NCBI RefSeq assembly: GCF_044597725.1
Contig: NZ_CP139003.1
Span: forward strand, 558,001-622,000
Direction of reading: 5' to 3'
Length of the DNA: 64,000 bases
From: Bermanella sp044597725
GTDB taxonomy: Bacteria > Pseudomonadota > Gammaproteobacteria > Pseudomonadales > Oceanobacteraceae
Position numbers and translations under genes: made by a program. The first letter of the stretch is position 1. Each line of letters starts with the position of its first letter. Below the pieces are notes generated by a model. It saw only the letters and a program-made list of their open reading frames with translations, was not told the origin of the DNA and ran no database searches. Of this stretch, positions 52,185 to 60,907 are shown piece after piece.

Positions 52185-53321
52185 TTAACTTTTAAGCCAA
52201 CGCCCTGGGTTTTGCGGGCGGCCTTTATGGCGTATCTCAAAGTATAGACTGGTTTTCTCAAAGCCCCCAGACTGTCCCATGCGAGCAATGATGTCACCGG
52301 TTTCTACCCAGTCGCCAACACTTTTTAATAAAGCCTGATTACGGGCATAAAGCGACATATAACCTTGGCCATGGTCGACGATGGTAAGCAATCCGTAGCC
52401 GCGTAACCAGCCACTAAACACGATGCGTCCGTGGTGAATGGCACGCACATCGCTGCCTTGTTCGCCTTTGTATAACCAGCCTTGCCATTTTTGTTTGCCA
52501 TTTTTTTGCCACATCCCATACATTTTATTAGGACGACTATTAAAGGGGTTAGGCAGTTTGCCACGCAAGGCAGTAAACGGACGACTTTCTTGTTTACGTT
52601 CATAGGGTAAAAATACTTCTTCGACTTTACCTAATAAATTAATAAGTTTTTGTCGGTCTTGCTGCAAACGAGCAAGTTTATCGCCGCTACCACTGATCTT
52701 TTCATTCAGCGATTGTGCTAGACGTTTTTGCTCGTCTCGCTTTTCTGTTAGCTGTTTTTGTTGGTCGCGTAATTCAGCCAAGGTCGATTGCAATTGTTGT
52801 TGCTTTGCATCAACGCTTTTTGCGACTTTATCAACTTCCTCAAGGGTATTTCGGTAAGTCGTTATTTGTTCTTGGTGGGCTTGTGAAAAATAATGCAGTA
52901 GCTCTAAATTACGGCTGACAAGTGCTGGGTCTTGTTGGTTGAGTAACATTTTTAAATGGGGCTCTTGCCCCATTTTATAGCTGGCCAATAATATGTCTGT
53001 CAGTACTCGCTGTTGTTTACGCTTACTTTGGTCCAGCGTCTTTTGCTGGACCTGAAGCTTTTTTAGGCGTGCTCGCTCCTCGGCTAGCTTTTCTTTAAGT
53101 GCATCTACTTGCTTGCTGATACTGGAAACTTCTTGATCGCTTTTTTGTAGCGATTTAACCAGATCGGCATGCTCGTCTTTTGCCGCTTCTAAGTATTGCT
53201 GTAACTCATTGATGTCGTTGCGCAGTTTTTTCAAATGCGCTTCACTCAGCTGTTTGTTGGCACCTTCGGCAAAAGCCAAAGGTAGCCAAAATAGCAATAC
53301 TATTAGCCAGAACTTACTCAT
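52185..53321 (-). CDS. envC: EnvC-like murein hydrolase activator
   Basis: 378 residues. Signal peptide (about 1-18), long coiled coil (about 25-255), C-terminal LytM/M23-like domain (about 285-378). The LytM domain is degenerate: where active M23 peptidases have the YAH motif this has Y325-A-R327, and in place of HLHFE it has S358-L-Y-F-E362. Loss of the zinc ligands is the mark of EnvC, which does not cut but activates amidases AmiA/AmiB at the division site under FtsEX control. The start overlaps the gpmI stop by 8 bases. ctpA follows. Confidence 0.93.
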   Translation of the reverse strand: MSKFWLIVLLFWLPLAFAEGANKQLSEAHLKKLRNDINELQQYLEAAKDEHADLVKSLQKSDQEVSSISKQVDALKEKLAEERARLKKLQVQQKTLDQSKRKQQRVLTDILLASYKMGQEPHLKMLLNQQDPALVSRNLELLHYFSQAHQEQITTYRNTLEEVDKVAKSVDAKQQQLQSTLAELRDQQKQLTEKRDEQKRLAQSLNEKISGSGDKLARLQQDRQKLINLLGKVEEVFLPYERKQESRPFTALRGKLPNPFNSRPNKMYGMWQKNGKQKWQGWLYKGEQGSDVRAIHHGRIVFSGWLRGYGLLTIVDHGQGYMSLYARNQALLKSVGDWVETGDIIARMGQSGGFEKTSLYFEIRHKGRPQNPGRWLKS

Positions 53322-54864
53322 AACTAATGAGAACCTGTCCGGTCATTTCCTGTGGCGGCTGTTCACCCATCATGGTTAGCAGTGTAGGTGCAATATCACA
53401 CAGTGCACCTCCATCTTTAAGACGAACCGTTTTGCCTTTATTACTAACATGCAAAAGCGGCACTGGGCCTATAGTATGTTGAGTCATGGGGCCGCCACCG
53501 GCATCGGTCATTTGTTCACAGTTACCGTGGTCGGCTGTAATCAAGCACTCACCACCAACTTTAATGATGGCATCGGTAACGCGCTTTAAACACACATCCA
53601 GTGCTTCAACGGCTTTAACCGCCGCATCCATAACACCTGTGTGTCCTACCATATCACCATTGGCATAGTTGCAAACGATGAGGTCGTATTTTTGATTTTC
53701 AATGGCATCGACGAGTTTGTCAGTGACTTCGGGAGCACTCATTTCTGGCTTTAAGTCGTACGTGGCAACATCGGGACTATTAATTAAAATGCGTTCTTCT
53801 CCCGGGTAAACCGCTTCTTGGCCACCGCTAAAGAAGAATGTTACGTGAGCATATTTTTCTGTTTCGGCAATACGTAATTGGGTCTTACCCAAGTTCGATA
53901 CGTATTCGCCTAAATCATTTTTCATGCTTGAAGGTGGGTATGCACAGCTGGTTTTAATATCGGCGGCATACTCTGTCATCATCACAAAGTCGCTTAGTTG
54001 CGGCGTGGCTTGTCGTTTAAAGCCATTAAAATCATCGCCTTCAACAAACGCTCGGGTTATTTCGCGGGCGCGATCAGGACGGAAATTGGCAAAAATAATG
54101 GCGTCACCGTCGGTAATGGTTGCCGCATCGCCAATGATTGTTTCTTTAACAAATTCATCGTGTTCATTGCGCAGGTATGAGGCAAGTAATCCCTCAACTG
54201 GAGAGCTTGCTTGGTACTCGGCTTTACCCAATGTATACATATCGTAGGCACGCTGAATACGCTCCCAGCGGTTGTCACGGTCCATGGCATAATAGCGGCC
54301 GACAATACTGGCGATACGCGCATTATCGCCCATTCCTAAACTGCTCATATGTTGCTCAACAGTTTCTAAATAGCCTTGGGCACTTTGTGGGGCAACATCA
54401 CGGCCATCTAAAATAGCGTGTACATAAATTTGTTTAGCTCCGCGTTGTGCGGCCATGGATGCTAGAGCCATAATATGCTCTTGATGACTGTGCACGCCAC
54501 CTGGGCTCAGTAGGCCGAGTAAATGAACTGCTTTGCCTGCGGCGATGGCGGCATCGATGGCTTTGGTTAATGCTGCGTTTTGCGCAAACTCGCCATCGGC
54601 AATGCTTTTATTGATGCGGGTAAAGTTTTGATAAACGATCCGGCCGGCACCTAGGTTCATGTGGCCTACTTCTGAGTTGCCCATTTGTCCATCGGGTAGA
54701 CCTACGGCTTCTCCAGAGGTATTGATTTTGACGTGGGGATACTCACTAGCAAGCTTATCCCAAGTGGGAGTGTTGGCGTTAGAAATAGCGTTATCTTGAG
54801 CGGCTTCACGCTCGCCAAATCCATCAAGAATAATAAGGGCGACAGGTTTTGCTTGTGCAGACAT
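53314..54864 (-). CDS. gpmI: 2,3-bisphosphoglycerate-independent phosphoglycerate mutase
   Basis: 516 residues, manganese enzyme of the alkaline phosphatase superfamily. Opening LIILDGFGERE binds metal; the catalytic serine is in GNSEVGHMNLGAGRIVYQ; later blocks are HAILDGRDVAPQSA, ASIVGRYYAMDRDNRWER, and TADHGNCEQM with metal ligands near the C-terminus. It interconverts 3- and 2-phosphoglycerate. It heads the gpmI-envC-ctpA-yibQ transcript, a widely conserved arrangement, and is divergent from the rhodanese-secB pair. Confidence 0.97.
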   Translation of the reverse strand: MSAQAKPVALIILDGFGEREAAQDNAISNANTPTWDKLASEYPHVKINTSGEAVGLPDGQMGNSEVGHMNLGAGRIVYQNFTRINKSIADGEFAQNAALTKAIDAAIAAGKAVHLLGLLSPGGVHSHQEHIMALASMAAQRGAKQIYVHAILDGRDVAPQSAQGYLETVEQHMSSLGMGDNARIASIVGRYYAMDRDNRWERIQRAYDMYTLGKAEYQASSPVEGLLASYLRNEHDEFVKETIIGDAATITDGDAIIFANFRPDRAREITRAFVEGDDFNGFKRQATPQLSDFVMMTEYAADIKTSCAYPPSSMKNDLGEYVSNLGKTQLRIAETEKYAHVTFFFSGGQEAVYPGEERILINSPDVATYDLKPEMSAPEVTDKLVDAIENQKYDLIVCNYANGDMVGHTGVMDAAVKAVEALDVCLKRVTDAIIKVGGECLITADHGNCEQMTDAGGGPMTQHTIGPVPLLHVSNKGKTVRLKDGGALCDIAPTLLTMMGEQPPQEMTGQVLISYE

Positions 54865-55014
54865 AGACTCAGGCCAATTAATTGCTTCAATGGGCGCTAA
54901 TGTTACAACTTTGTGCTCTCAGGTGCCATTATTTGCCTGTGATAAAGCACTTAAAACCCTGTCTTGGTGAGGAAATTTTAGTATACTGCGCAACCTCGAA
55001 TATAAAGGTGTGTT

Positions 55015-55431
55015 ATGGAACAGTTCTTCGAATTTGTAATCAATCACTGGATGCTGGTATCGGCCTTGGTCGTTTTATTGGTTTTATTAATGTGGGATAG
55101 CGGTCAAAAGTCGGGCCCCAAGGTGAGTAGCCACGAAGCCACTCGGTTAATTAACCAACAAAATGCATTGGTGTTAGATATCCGTGATAAAGCCGAATTT
55201 GGCAAAGGCCATCTTGTGGATGCGCTTAATATTCCCCAAGCACAAATTGCAAATCGACTATCAGAACTAGAAAAACACAAAGACGTCCCCATCATTGTGG
55301 TATGTAAGTCGGGTCAAACCGCATCTGCTGCTAGTAAAACCCTCAAAGATAATGGGTTTGCGCAGGTTTATCGCCTAAATGGCGGTATCATGGATTGGCA
55401 AAATAATAACCTGCCACTGGTTAAAGGCTAG
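55015..55431 (+). CDS. Membrane-anchored rhodanese-like protein (YibN type)
   Basis: 138 residues: one N-terminal transmembrane helix (about 12-30, WMLVSALVVLLVLLMW), then a rhodanese domain (about 40-135) with LVLDIRDKAEFGKGH and the active-site loop VVCKSGQTASAAS carrying the catalytic Cys. It probably transfers sulfane sulfur or serves as a redox/thiol sensor near the membrane; E. coli YibN has also been tied to membrane protein biogenesis. In enterics and pseudomonads a glutaredoxin gene lies between it and secB; here secB starts 46 bases later with no glutaredoxin. Confidence 0.92.
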   Translation: MEQFFEFVINHWMLVSALVVLLVLLMWDSGQKSGPKVSSHEATRLINQQNALVLDIRDKAEFGKGHLVDALNIPQAQIANRLSELEKHKDVPIIVVCKSGQTASAASKTLKDNGFAQVYRLNGGIMDWQNNNLPLVKG

Positions 55432-55477
55432 CATGATCACCCTCTCGGGAAATTCAAAGAATAATTAGAGAAACACT

Positions 55478-55960
55478 ATGACTGAACAAGCGGCAAACAA
55501 CGAAGCACAGAAGGGCCAATTTGGCGTACAGCGTATCTTTGTGAAGGATGTATCCTTCGAAAGCCCCAACGCCCCTGATATTTTCCGCAGCCAGTGGAAA
55601 CCGCAAATCAATCTTGATCTGAACACCAAAAGCGAGAAGTTAGGGGATGATCTTTACGAGGTCGTGCTGACTTTGACGGTAACCGCTAAGAATGATGAAA
55701 AAACAGCCTTCTTGGCGGAAGTTCACCAAGGTGGTATTTTCAAAATTGAAGGTTTGGAAGGCGCTGCATTGAGTCAAACAATTGGTGCGTTCTGTCCTAA
55801 TTTGTTGTTCCCATACGCCCGTGAAGCCATTGATAATTTAGTGACTAAGGGTAGCTTCCCTGCGCTTATGTTATCGCCGGTTAACTTTGATGCGATTTAC
55901 GCACAAAGTGTACAACGTGCTCAACAGCAAGCTCAACCTCAAGGTGAGTCAACGCATTAA
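55478..55960 (+). CDS. secB: Protein-export chaperone SecB
   Basis: 160 residues. Recognised by FGVQRIFVKDVSFESPNAPD, the IEGLEGAALSQTIGAFCPN.LFPYAREAID block and the FPALMLSPVNFDAIYA ending, all typical of SecB. Tetrameric cytosolic chaperone that keeps preproteins unfolded and hands them to SecA. N- and C-terminal tails are flexible and Q/E-rich. Follows the rhodanese gene and ends next to a strong hairpin shared with the convergent HDOD gene. Confidence 0.97.
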   Translation: MTEQAANNEAQKGQFGVQRIFVKDVSFESPNAPDIFRSQWKPQINLDLNTKSEKLGDDLYEVVLTLTVTAKNDEKTAFLAEVHQGGIFKIEGLEGAALSQTIGAFCPNLLFPYAREAIDNLVTKGSFPALMLSPVNFDAIYAQSVQRAQQQAQPQGESTH

Positions 55961-55972
55961 GCATACCAAGCG

Positions 55973-56004
55973 CTACGGCCTAACCGAATTAGTTTAGGCC
56001 GTAG
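55973..56004. terminator. Hairpin between convergent secB and HDOD genes
   Basis: An 11-bp perfect stem, CTACGGCCTAA / TTAGGCCGTAG, with a 10-nt loop lies 12 bases after the secB stop and overlaps the last codons of the convergent HDOD gene. TTATTT follows on the plus strand. It probably ends secB transcription and may work in both directions. Confidence 0.65.
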
Positions 56005-56864
56005 TTATTTGGACTAATCCCCATTTCAGAAAATATTTCTTTGAAATTGCTTAAGTCGTAGTCACTGAAGCCTAAATACTCAAGTACATAACCACCCACG
56101 TCATCCCACTCATAATCCCTGTTTTGCCGGCCTAAAATTTTATAATTACCGCAAATATGTTCGGCCATTTTAAGAATGCTCATAAGCGTAGTCTTATCAT
56201 TTTCTACACGGTTTTCGCGATACAAACGTTTGCAGTCGTGATGCTCAGCAATGATTTCACATAGTACTTTGGGCATGTTCCATGATTTTGCCGTGTAATA
56301 GCCAATAACCGCATGGTTGGTTTGCAGTTGTTGATTTTCTAAGTCAATAACGCGCTCATACCCTTGGCTGTAGCTTTCTTCCATAATTTCCATGTAATTG
56401 GGAAAACGTGACATGAGCAGCGGTACGCCGCAGTTATGAAATAGACCCAATGTATAGGCGTTATCTGGGTGTGGATAACCGACTTGCTTAGCGATGGTGG
56501 CACTGGTCATGGCCACATCCATTGCCGTATCCCAGAACCGTGTCAGTGAGCGAATGGCTTCGTCGTTAAGAGAGCTTTTGATGCTAATGCCGTTAACAAT
56601 GTTGACCACGCTGCCCATGCCTAAAATACCCACCGCTTGTTCGATGCTGGTGATGTCATTGGAAAGACCATAAAACGGGCTGTTTACAACTTTGAGTACG
56701 GTACCAGCCAAACCCACATCTTGTTTGATGAGCTCGGCAATTCGGTTTATATCAGGGTCGGGCATGACCTGCTCCATTTGCAGGTCGACCATGATTTGTG
56801 GCTGCGGCGGTATGGATATACCTTGCAGTATGGTTTGTATTTGCTCTTGGGATAATTCAGACAC
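55989..56864 (-). CDS. HDOD domain signalling protein
   Basis: 291 residues, nearly all one HDOD domain (about 15-215; PPQPQIMVDLQMEQVMPDPD, GTVLKVVNSPFYGLS, AYTLGLFHNCGVPLL), a degenerate relative of HD phosphodiesterases that lacks much of the metal site and probably binds signalling partners rather than cleaving cyclic nucleotides. The C-terminal about 75 residues hold a helical extension. Members take part in two-component or motility regulation; the target here is unknown. It stands alone between secB and rlmI. Confidence 0.88.
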   Translation of the reverse strand: MSELSQEQIQTILQGISIPPQPQIMVDLQMEQVMPDPDINRIAELIKQDVGLAGTVLKVVNSPFYGLSNDITSIEQAVGILGMGSVVNIVNGISIKSSLNDEAIRSLTRFWDTAMDVAMTSATIAKQVGYPHPDNAYTLGLFHNCGVPLLMSRFPNYMEIMEESYSQGYERVIDLENQQLQTNHAVIGYYTAKSWNMPKVLCEIIAEHHDCKRLYRENRVENDKTTLMSILKMAEHICGNYKILGRQNRDYEWDDVGGYVLEYLGFSDYDLSNFKEIFSEMGISPNNYGLN

Positions 56865-57022
56865 GTGAGTCCGTCCACTATAAAATGAGTGTGCATTATT
56901 TGTTGGCTATATGGATAGTTTAGACAATTTTGCTGTAATTCTAGGTATAATTTGTTATGAGATTTGTTTCTTAATAATCGCTTGCCACATGGCTGGCCTG
57001 ACCTTCAAGGTAATCCTTTTTT

Positions 57023-58216
57023 ATGACCCTTCCCCTATTAGTACTCAAACCTAAACAAGATAAGCGCCTTAAGCAGGGGCACGTTTGGGTATACAGCAAC
57101 GAGGTGGACACTCAGCGTAGCCCTCTCAAGCAATTTACTGCGGGGGAGCAGGTTGAAGTTCAATCTAGCCAAGGTAAATCATTGGGTGTCGCTCACATTA
57201 ACCCCAATAACCTGATTTGTGCACGTTTGCTTTCCCGTTCGGCTAAGTTATTTGGGCGCGGGCAGTTAACGCAGCGCATCGAGTCGGCCTTGGCCTTGCG
57301 CCAAGCCTGTTTTGATGAACCGTTTTATCGTCTGATCTATGGCGACAGTGATGGTTTGCCAGGATTGGTGGTTGATCGCTTTGGCGATTATTTAGTGGTG
57401 CAAATTAGTACTGCGGGTATGGAAACCATGAAAAGCCAAATAGAAGGGGCTTTAACCCGAGTGCTGGAGGTTAAAGGCATTATTTGGAAGAACGATGGCA
57501 AGATGCGTCTTCAAGAGGGGCTTGAGGAGTATGTGGAAAAGAGTGATGAGAGTATTCCCGATCAGCTGCCGTTAATCGAAAACGGAACTCAGTTTTTAGC
57601 GCCCGCTATTCATGGCCAGAAAACGGGATGGTTTTATGATCATAGGTTAAACCGAGAGCGTATAAATCGTCATGTTAAAGGTAAGCGCGTATTAGATATA
57701 TGCAGTTATGTTGGCGGTTGGGGCGTACAAGCGGCTCATCATGGTGCTGAAAGTGTTGTTTGTGTTGATACGTCCCAGCAAGCATTAGATTGGGTGAAGG
57801 AAAATGCCCACTTGAACCAAGTGCAAAACAAGGTTAGTACCATTAAAGGTGATGCGTTTAGCGTTATGGAGAAGTTGCTAGACGAGCAAGCACAGTTTGA
57901 TGTGGTGATTCTTGATCCGCCTGCTTTTATCCCCAAGAAAAAAGACATGGGGCCCGGTGAACGTGCTTACGGTAAGTTGAACCAATTGGGTATGCGCTTG
58001 CTTAGTAACCAAGGTATTTTGCTTAGCGCATCATGTTCGATGCACCTAGACGAAGGCCGTTTACAGGAAATGCTTAATAAGACAGCTCGACATTTAGATC
58101 GGAACTTGCAAATTATCGAACGTGGCGGTCAAGGGCCAGATCATCCTGTGCACCCGGCCATTCCAGAAACACGTTATATCAAGAGCTTGATGTGCCGTGT
58201 GAGTTATCGCCAATAA
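57023..58216 (+). CDS. rlmI: 23S rRNA (cytosine-1962-C5)-methyltransferase
   Basis: 397 residues. N-terminal PUA-like domain (about 1-75; KRLKQGHVWVYSNEV), central EEHEE domain (about 85-175; YGDSDGLPGLVVDRFGDYLV), and C-terminal Rossmann methyltransferase with VLDICSYVGGWGVQAA for SAM, LDPPAF and the catalytic Cys region LSASCSMHL. It uses SAM to methylate C1962 of 23S rRNA as in E. coli RlmI (YccW). Monocistronic; convergent with the imelysin gene, with nested hairpins between. Confidence 0.93.
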   Translation: MTLPLLVLKPKQDKRLKQGHVWVYSNEVDTQRSPLKQFTAGEQVEVQSSQGKSLGVAHINPNNLICARLLSRSAKLFGRGQLTQRIESALALRQACFDEPFYRLIYGDSDGLPGLVVDRFGDYLVVQISTAGMETMKSQIEGALTRVLEVKGIIWKNDGKMRLQEGLEEYVEKSDESIPDQLPLIENGTQFLAPAIHGQKTGWFYDHRLNRERINRHVKGKRVLDICSYVGGWGVQAAHHGAESVVCVDTSQQALDWVKENAHLNQVQNKVSTIKGDAFSVMEKLLDEQAQFDVVILDPPAFIPKKKDMGPGERAYGKLNQLGMRLLSNQGILLSASCSMHLDEGRLQEMLNKTARHLDRNLQIIERGGQGPDHPVHPAIPETRYIKSLMCRVSYRQ

Positions 58217-58230
58217 TTCATGGTGCAAGG

Positions 58231-58266
58231 CTTACCCATTTTGCTTAATGGGTGGAAATGGGTAAG
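58231..58266. terminator. Nested, mutually exclusive hairpins at the rlmI/imelysin junction
   Basis: CTTACCCATTT (58231-58241) can pair with AAATGGGTAAG (58256-58266); alternatively CCCATT (58235-58240) pairs with AATGGG (58247-58252). No U-run follows in either direction. The 28-bp gap between convergent stops and the overlap with the imelysin 3' end suggest a weak bidirectional terminator. Confidence 0.4.
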
Positions 58267-59525
58267 GCTTGGAGTTGCACACCTAAGACGTCACCGCCGC
58301 TGTACATTAAATCGAGCAGCTGTATTAGCTTTTGTTTGGCTGGAGCCAGTTGAGCAATGCGTTGCTCCGCACTTAATGAGGCCCAATCAGCTGGTAGTTG
58401 CTGCATATCGTGCATCAGACGTTTGAATTGAGCGGTTATTTTGTTAGCCAGTTCAGCGTCTTGTCGATGAATCTCACTATTAAAGCCTTTCTCGCTGAAC
58501 ATCAGGTTTTCAACGCCCTCTAATAACGCTTGTATGTTTTGAGTGTCGCTATTTGAGTAGGGGCTGCGTAAATCATCTAAACTTGGTTGGCTAAGTAAAA
58601 CAAAGTGCTGTTCTAGAATTTCGGTTTGTACCACATTGATGAGCCCCTGATAAAGTTGGCTCACATTACTCATGGCTTCTGGCTGGCGCCATTGCTTGGC
58701 GTAATAGCCGTTCGCCGGGTCCCAGCGGTCGGTTAATATCTGCAGTTGTTTGACAATGTCGGCACTTAATATGCGGATATAGTCACGACGGCGATTATGG
58801 TTTTGCGGGCCATCTAGTACTGGTGTTCTATCCACCATTTCGTTGGGCATGCCGCTGTCTTGCGGTGACTCTAGCTGCAGCTCGGGTTCGGTTGCGACCA
58901 CTTCAACGGTATTTTCTTGGGGAATAAAATCCTTTGCGCTGCGCTTGCCATTGGCGCCAAAAAGCAGGAATTCTAGCGGATGAAAGCCAACGCTGGCGTA
59001 TCGAGGATCACTAAAGCCATGTTGATCGAGCAAGTTATCAAGGCTCACTTTGAGGGTTAAATCGTTAACAATGCCACTTAGGGGGTAGCCCGGTAAATAA
59101 TCAATATAGCCAGGCTCAATCGGCCAGCTATCTAGGCGAATAGTAATGTCGCGATAAGTTGCACCTTGTTCGTGATATTCGGGTTTTTCGAAGCGCGGTA
59201 CACTGTATAAAAAACGTATTTTGAGAAAAGTATTGTAAGCCGCTATCCATGACTTCTGAGTTTCTTCAATAGAAACAGGGTTGGGGTGGTGCAACAAGGA
59301 CGCGATCATGCTATCCAAGGCCTGCGCCCGGTTTAAAGCCTCTGAAACTTGGGTATAAGCATATAAATTGGCCGCATTGAGTAAACCGTCCGCGTTCACT
59401 TCCACCTTGGGTTCGTCAACCTGGACGGGTTTTTTTTCTTCTTTAAACAAATCACACCCACTCATGAACAGGGTGGTAACCAGTATGAAGATAACGTGCA
59501 ACGTGTGCGAGGCAGCGGGTTTCAA
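58245..59525 (-). CDS. Imelysin-like lipoprotein
   Basis: 426 residues. Lipoprotein signal with MSGC lipobox (Cys about 24), a short charged linker, then a helical imelysin domain (about 45-420). The family's GxHxxE motif is present as G-F-H-P-L-E in ASVGFHPLEFLLFG. Imelysins are periplasmic or outer-membrane proteins linked to iron acquisition or iron-responsive sensing; some, like the M75 family, are not actual peptidases. Other family landmarks are WPIEPGYIDYLPG and YIRILSADIVKQL. It starts 4 bases after the HAD hydrolase gene, so the pair is an operon. The iron link is family knowledge; no Fur box was found. Confidence 0.85.
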   Translation of the reverse strand: MKPAASHTLHVIFILVTTLFMSGCDLFKEEKKPVQVDEPKVEVNADGLLNAANLYAYTQVSEALNRAQALDSMIASLLHHPNPVSIEETQKSWIAAYNTFLKIRFLYSVPRFEKPEYHEQGATYRDITIRLDSWPIEPGYIDYLPGYPLSGIVNDLTLKVSLDNLLDQHGFSDPRYASVGFHPLEFLLFGANGKRSAKDFIPQENTVEVVATEPELQLESPQDSGMPNEMVDRTPVLDGPQNHNRRRDYIRILSADIVKQLQILTDRWDPANGYYAKQWRQPEAMSNVSQLYQGLINVVQTEILEQHFVLLSQPSLDDLRSPYSNSDTQNIQALLEGVENLMFSEKGFNSEIHRQDAELANKITAQFKRLMHDMQQLPADWASLSAEQRIAQLAPAKQKLIQLLDLMYSGGDVLGVQLQALPISTH

Positions 59526-59529
59526 AAAT

Positions 59530-60186
59530 TTAATCCCTTAGGCTAATAATTGGCCAATCGTGGTCTTGAGCATACTGTAACAGCGTTGGGTCGGCATCGA
59601 CGGCAACAGGGTAGTCAACTTGCTTTAATAACGGTAGATCATTTTGGCTGTCGCTGTAAAAGTAGCTACCTTGCAAGGATAACTCATTTTGAGCCAACCA
59701 TTCAGTTAAACGCTTCACTTTTCCGTCTTGAAAACTAGGAATACCAGCGACCTTACCCGTATAAGCGCCGTCTATAAACTCGGGTTCAGTGGCAATAATA
59801 TCGTCTACACCCAGTTCTTTTGCAATAGGTTCGGTTACAAACAGGTTTGTGGCGGTGATAATCAATAAATAATCCCCTGCTTGGCGGTGTTTGGCTAATA
59901 ACTCGCGAGACTTCTGGGTAATGATCGGGATGATTTTTTCTGCAACAAATTGATCCCGAAGTTTATGCAGTGTAGCTAAATCGTGTTGGGTAAGGGGTTG
60001 CAGAGAAAACTGGAGGTAATCCAGTATATCTAGCTTGCCCTGCTGGTACTGCTGGAAATAGTAGTCATTTTTTTCTTGGTAAAGATGTTGATCAACAATG
60101 CCTTGCTCAACCAAGAATTCACCCCAACCGTGGTCGCTGTCCCCTGCTATAAGCGTATTGTCTAAGTCGAAAATTGCCAATGCCAT
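59530..60186 (-). CDS. HAD-IB family phosphatase
   Basis: 218 residues from ATG 60186 (MALAIFDLDNTL); the frame extends four codons to 60198. HAD motifs: DLDNTLIAGDSD (I, nucleophile Asp), ITATN (II), then the Lys region and YSDSQNDLPLL (IV) with the metal aspartates. The order and SerB-like fold place it in HAD-IB, whose members act as phosphoserine- or small-molecule phosphatases. Substrate unknown. Translationally linked to the imelysin lipoprotein, which is an unusual partner. Confidence 0.9.
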   Translation of the reverse strand: MALAIFDLDNTLIAGDSDHGWGEFLVEQGIVDQHLYQEKNDYYFQQYQQGKLDILDYLQFSLQPLTQHDLATLHKLRDQFVAEKIIPIITQKSRELLAKHRQAGDYLLIITATNLFVTEPIAKELGVDDIIATEPEFIDGAYTGKVAGIPSFQDGKVKRLTEWLAQNELSLQGSYFYSDSQNDLPLLKQVDYPVAVDADPTLLQYAQDHDWPIISLRD

Positions 60187-60299
60187 AAACCAATCCAAAT
60201 ATAATACTAGCCGCTATATGCCAGAAACAACGTGGGCTAGGGTATGAATGAGCGCGCCATTTTAGCGAACCCCCTAGGCTGTGTCTGCATTATTGTCGG

Positions 60300-60328
60300 T
60301 TGTAGTGGTGAAACTTCGCAAATATAAT
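60300..60328 (+). promoter_or_regulatory. Candidate promoter for rppH-ptsP
   Basis: TTGTAG (60300-60305), 17-bp spacer, perfect TATAAT (60323-60328), facing rppH and predicting a leader of about 75-80 bases before the GTG at 60413. Confidence 0.6.
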
Positions 60329-60412
60329 CAAATGGAATAAAAAAAGACTGGTATCTAGGGGCAATGTTTTAATAGTATGGAAGCAATACTGATTTAAAAG
60401 ACGGAAGATACA

Positions 60413-60907
60413 GTGATAGATGCCGATGGATACCGTCCCAATGTAGGCATCATTCTGGTTAATAGGCAGGCTCAGGTATTATGGGCAAGGCGTATTGGAC
60501 AAGATGCTTGGCAGTTTCCTCAAGGTGGGATTGATCCACAAGAAAGTGTAGAAGCCGCGATGTACAGAGAGCTTCGAGAGGAAATTGGCTTATTACCAGA
60601 GGATGTACATATTCTTGGATGCACAAAGGGCTGGCTTCGCTATCGCTTACCAAAGCGCATGGTACGCTATAAAAACAAGCCAATTTGTGTGGGGCAAAAA
60701 CAAAAATGGTTTTTACTGCAATTGACCAGCAGTGACGATCGCATAAGCTTTGAGCATGGCGTTAAACCCGAGTTTGATGGCTGGCGTTGGGTTAGCTATT
60801 GGTACCCTTTAGGCCAAGTGGTGCCGTTTAAGCGAGATGTCTACCGACGGGCTATGCGAGAGTTGGCTCCTAAACTATTCGACTTACAGGCGAAGTTAAA
60901 ATGCTAA
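60413..60907 (+). CDS. rppH: RNA pyrophosphohydrolase
   Basis: 164 residues from GTG 60413 with GGAAG upstream. The start MIDADGYRPNVGIIL and the stretch WLRYRLPKRMVRYKNKP followed by CIGQKQKWFLLQL-like sequence are near-identical in shape to E. coli RppH. Nudix box G38-x5-E44-x7-REL-x-EE-x-GL (38-60) is complete. It removes pyrophosphate from the 5' triphosphate end of mRNA and so triggers RNase E decay. It overlaps ptsP by 7 bases, the conserved gammaproteobacterial pair. Confidence 0.97.
   Translation: MIDADGYRPNVGIILVNRQAQVLWARRIGQDAWQFPQGGIDPQESVEAAMYRELREEIGLLPEDVHILGCTKGWLRYRLPKRMVRYKNKPICVGQKQKWFLLQLTSSDDRISFEHGVKPEFDGWRWVSYWYPLGQVVPFKRDVYRRAMRELAPKLFDLQAKLKC

Noticed and set aside
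52325..52603. Second minus-strand frame overlapping envC
   Set aside because: Overlaps the conserved LytM domain of EnvC in another frame, with no independent support.
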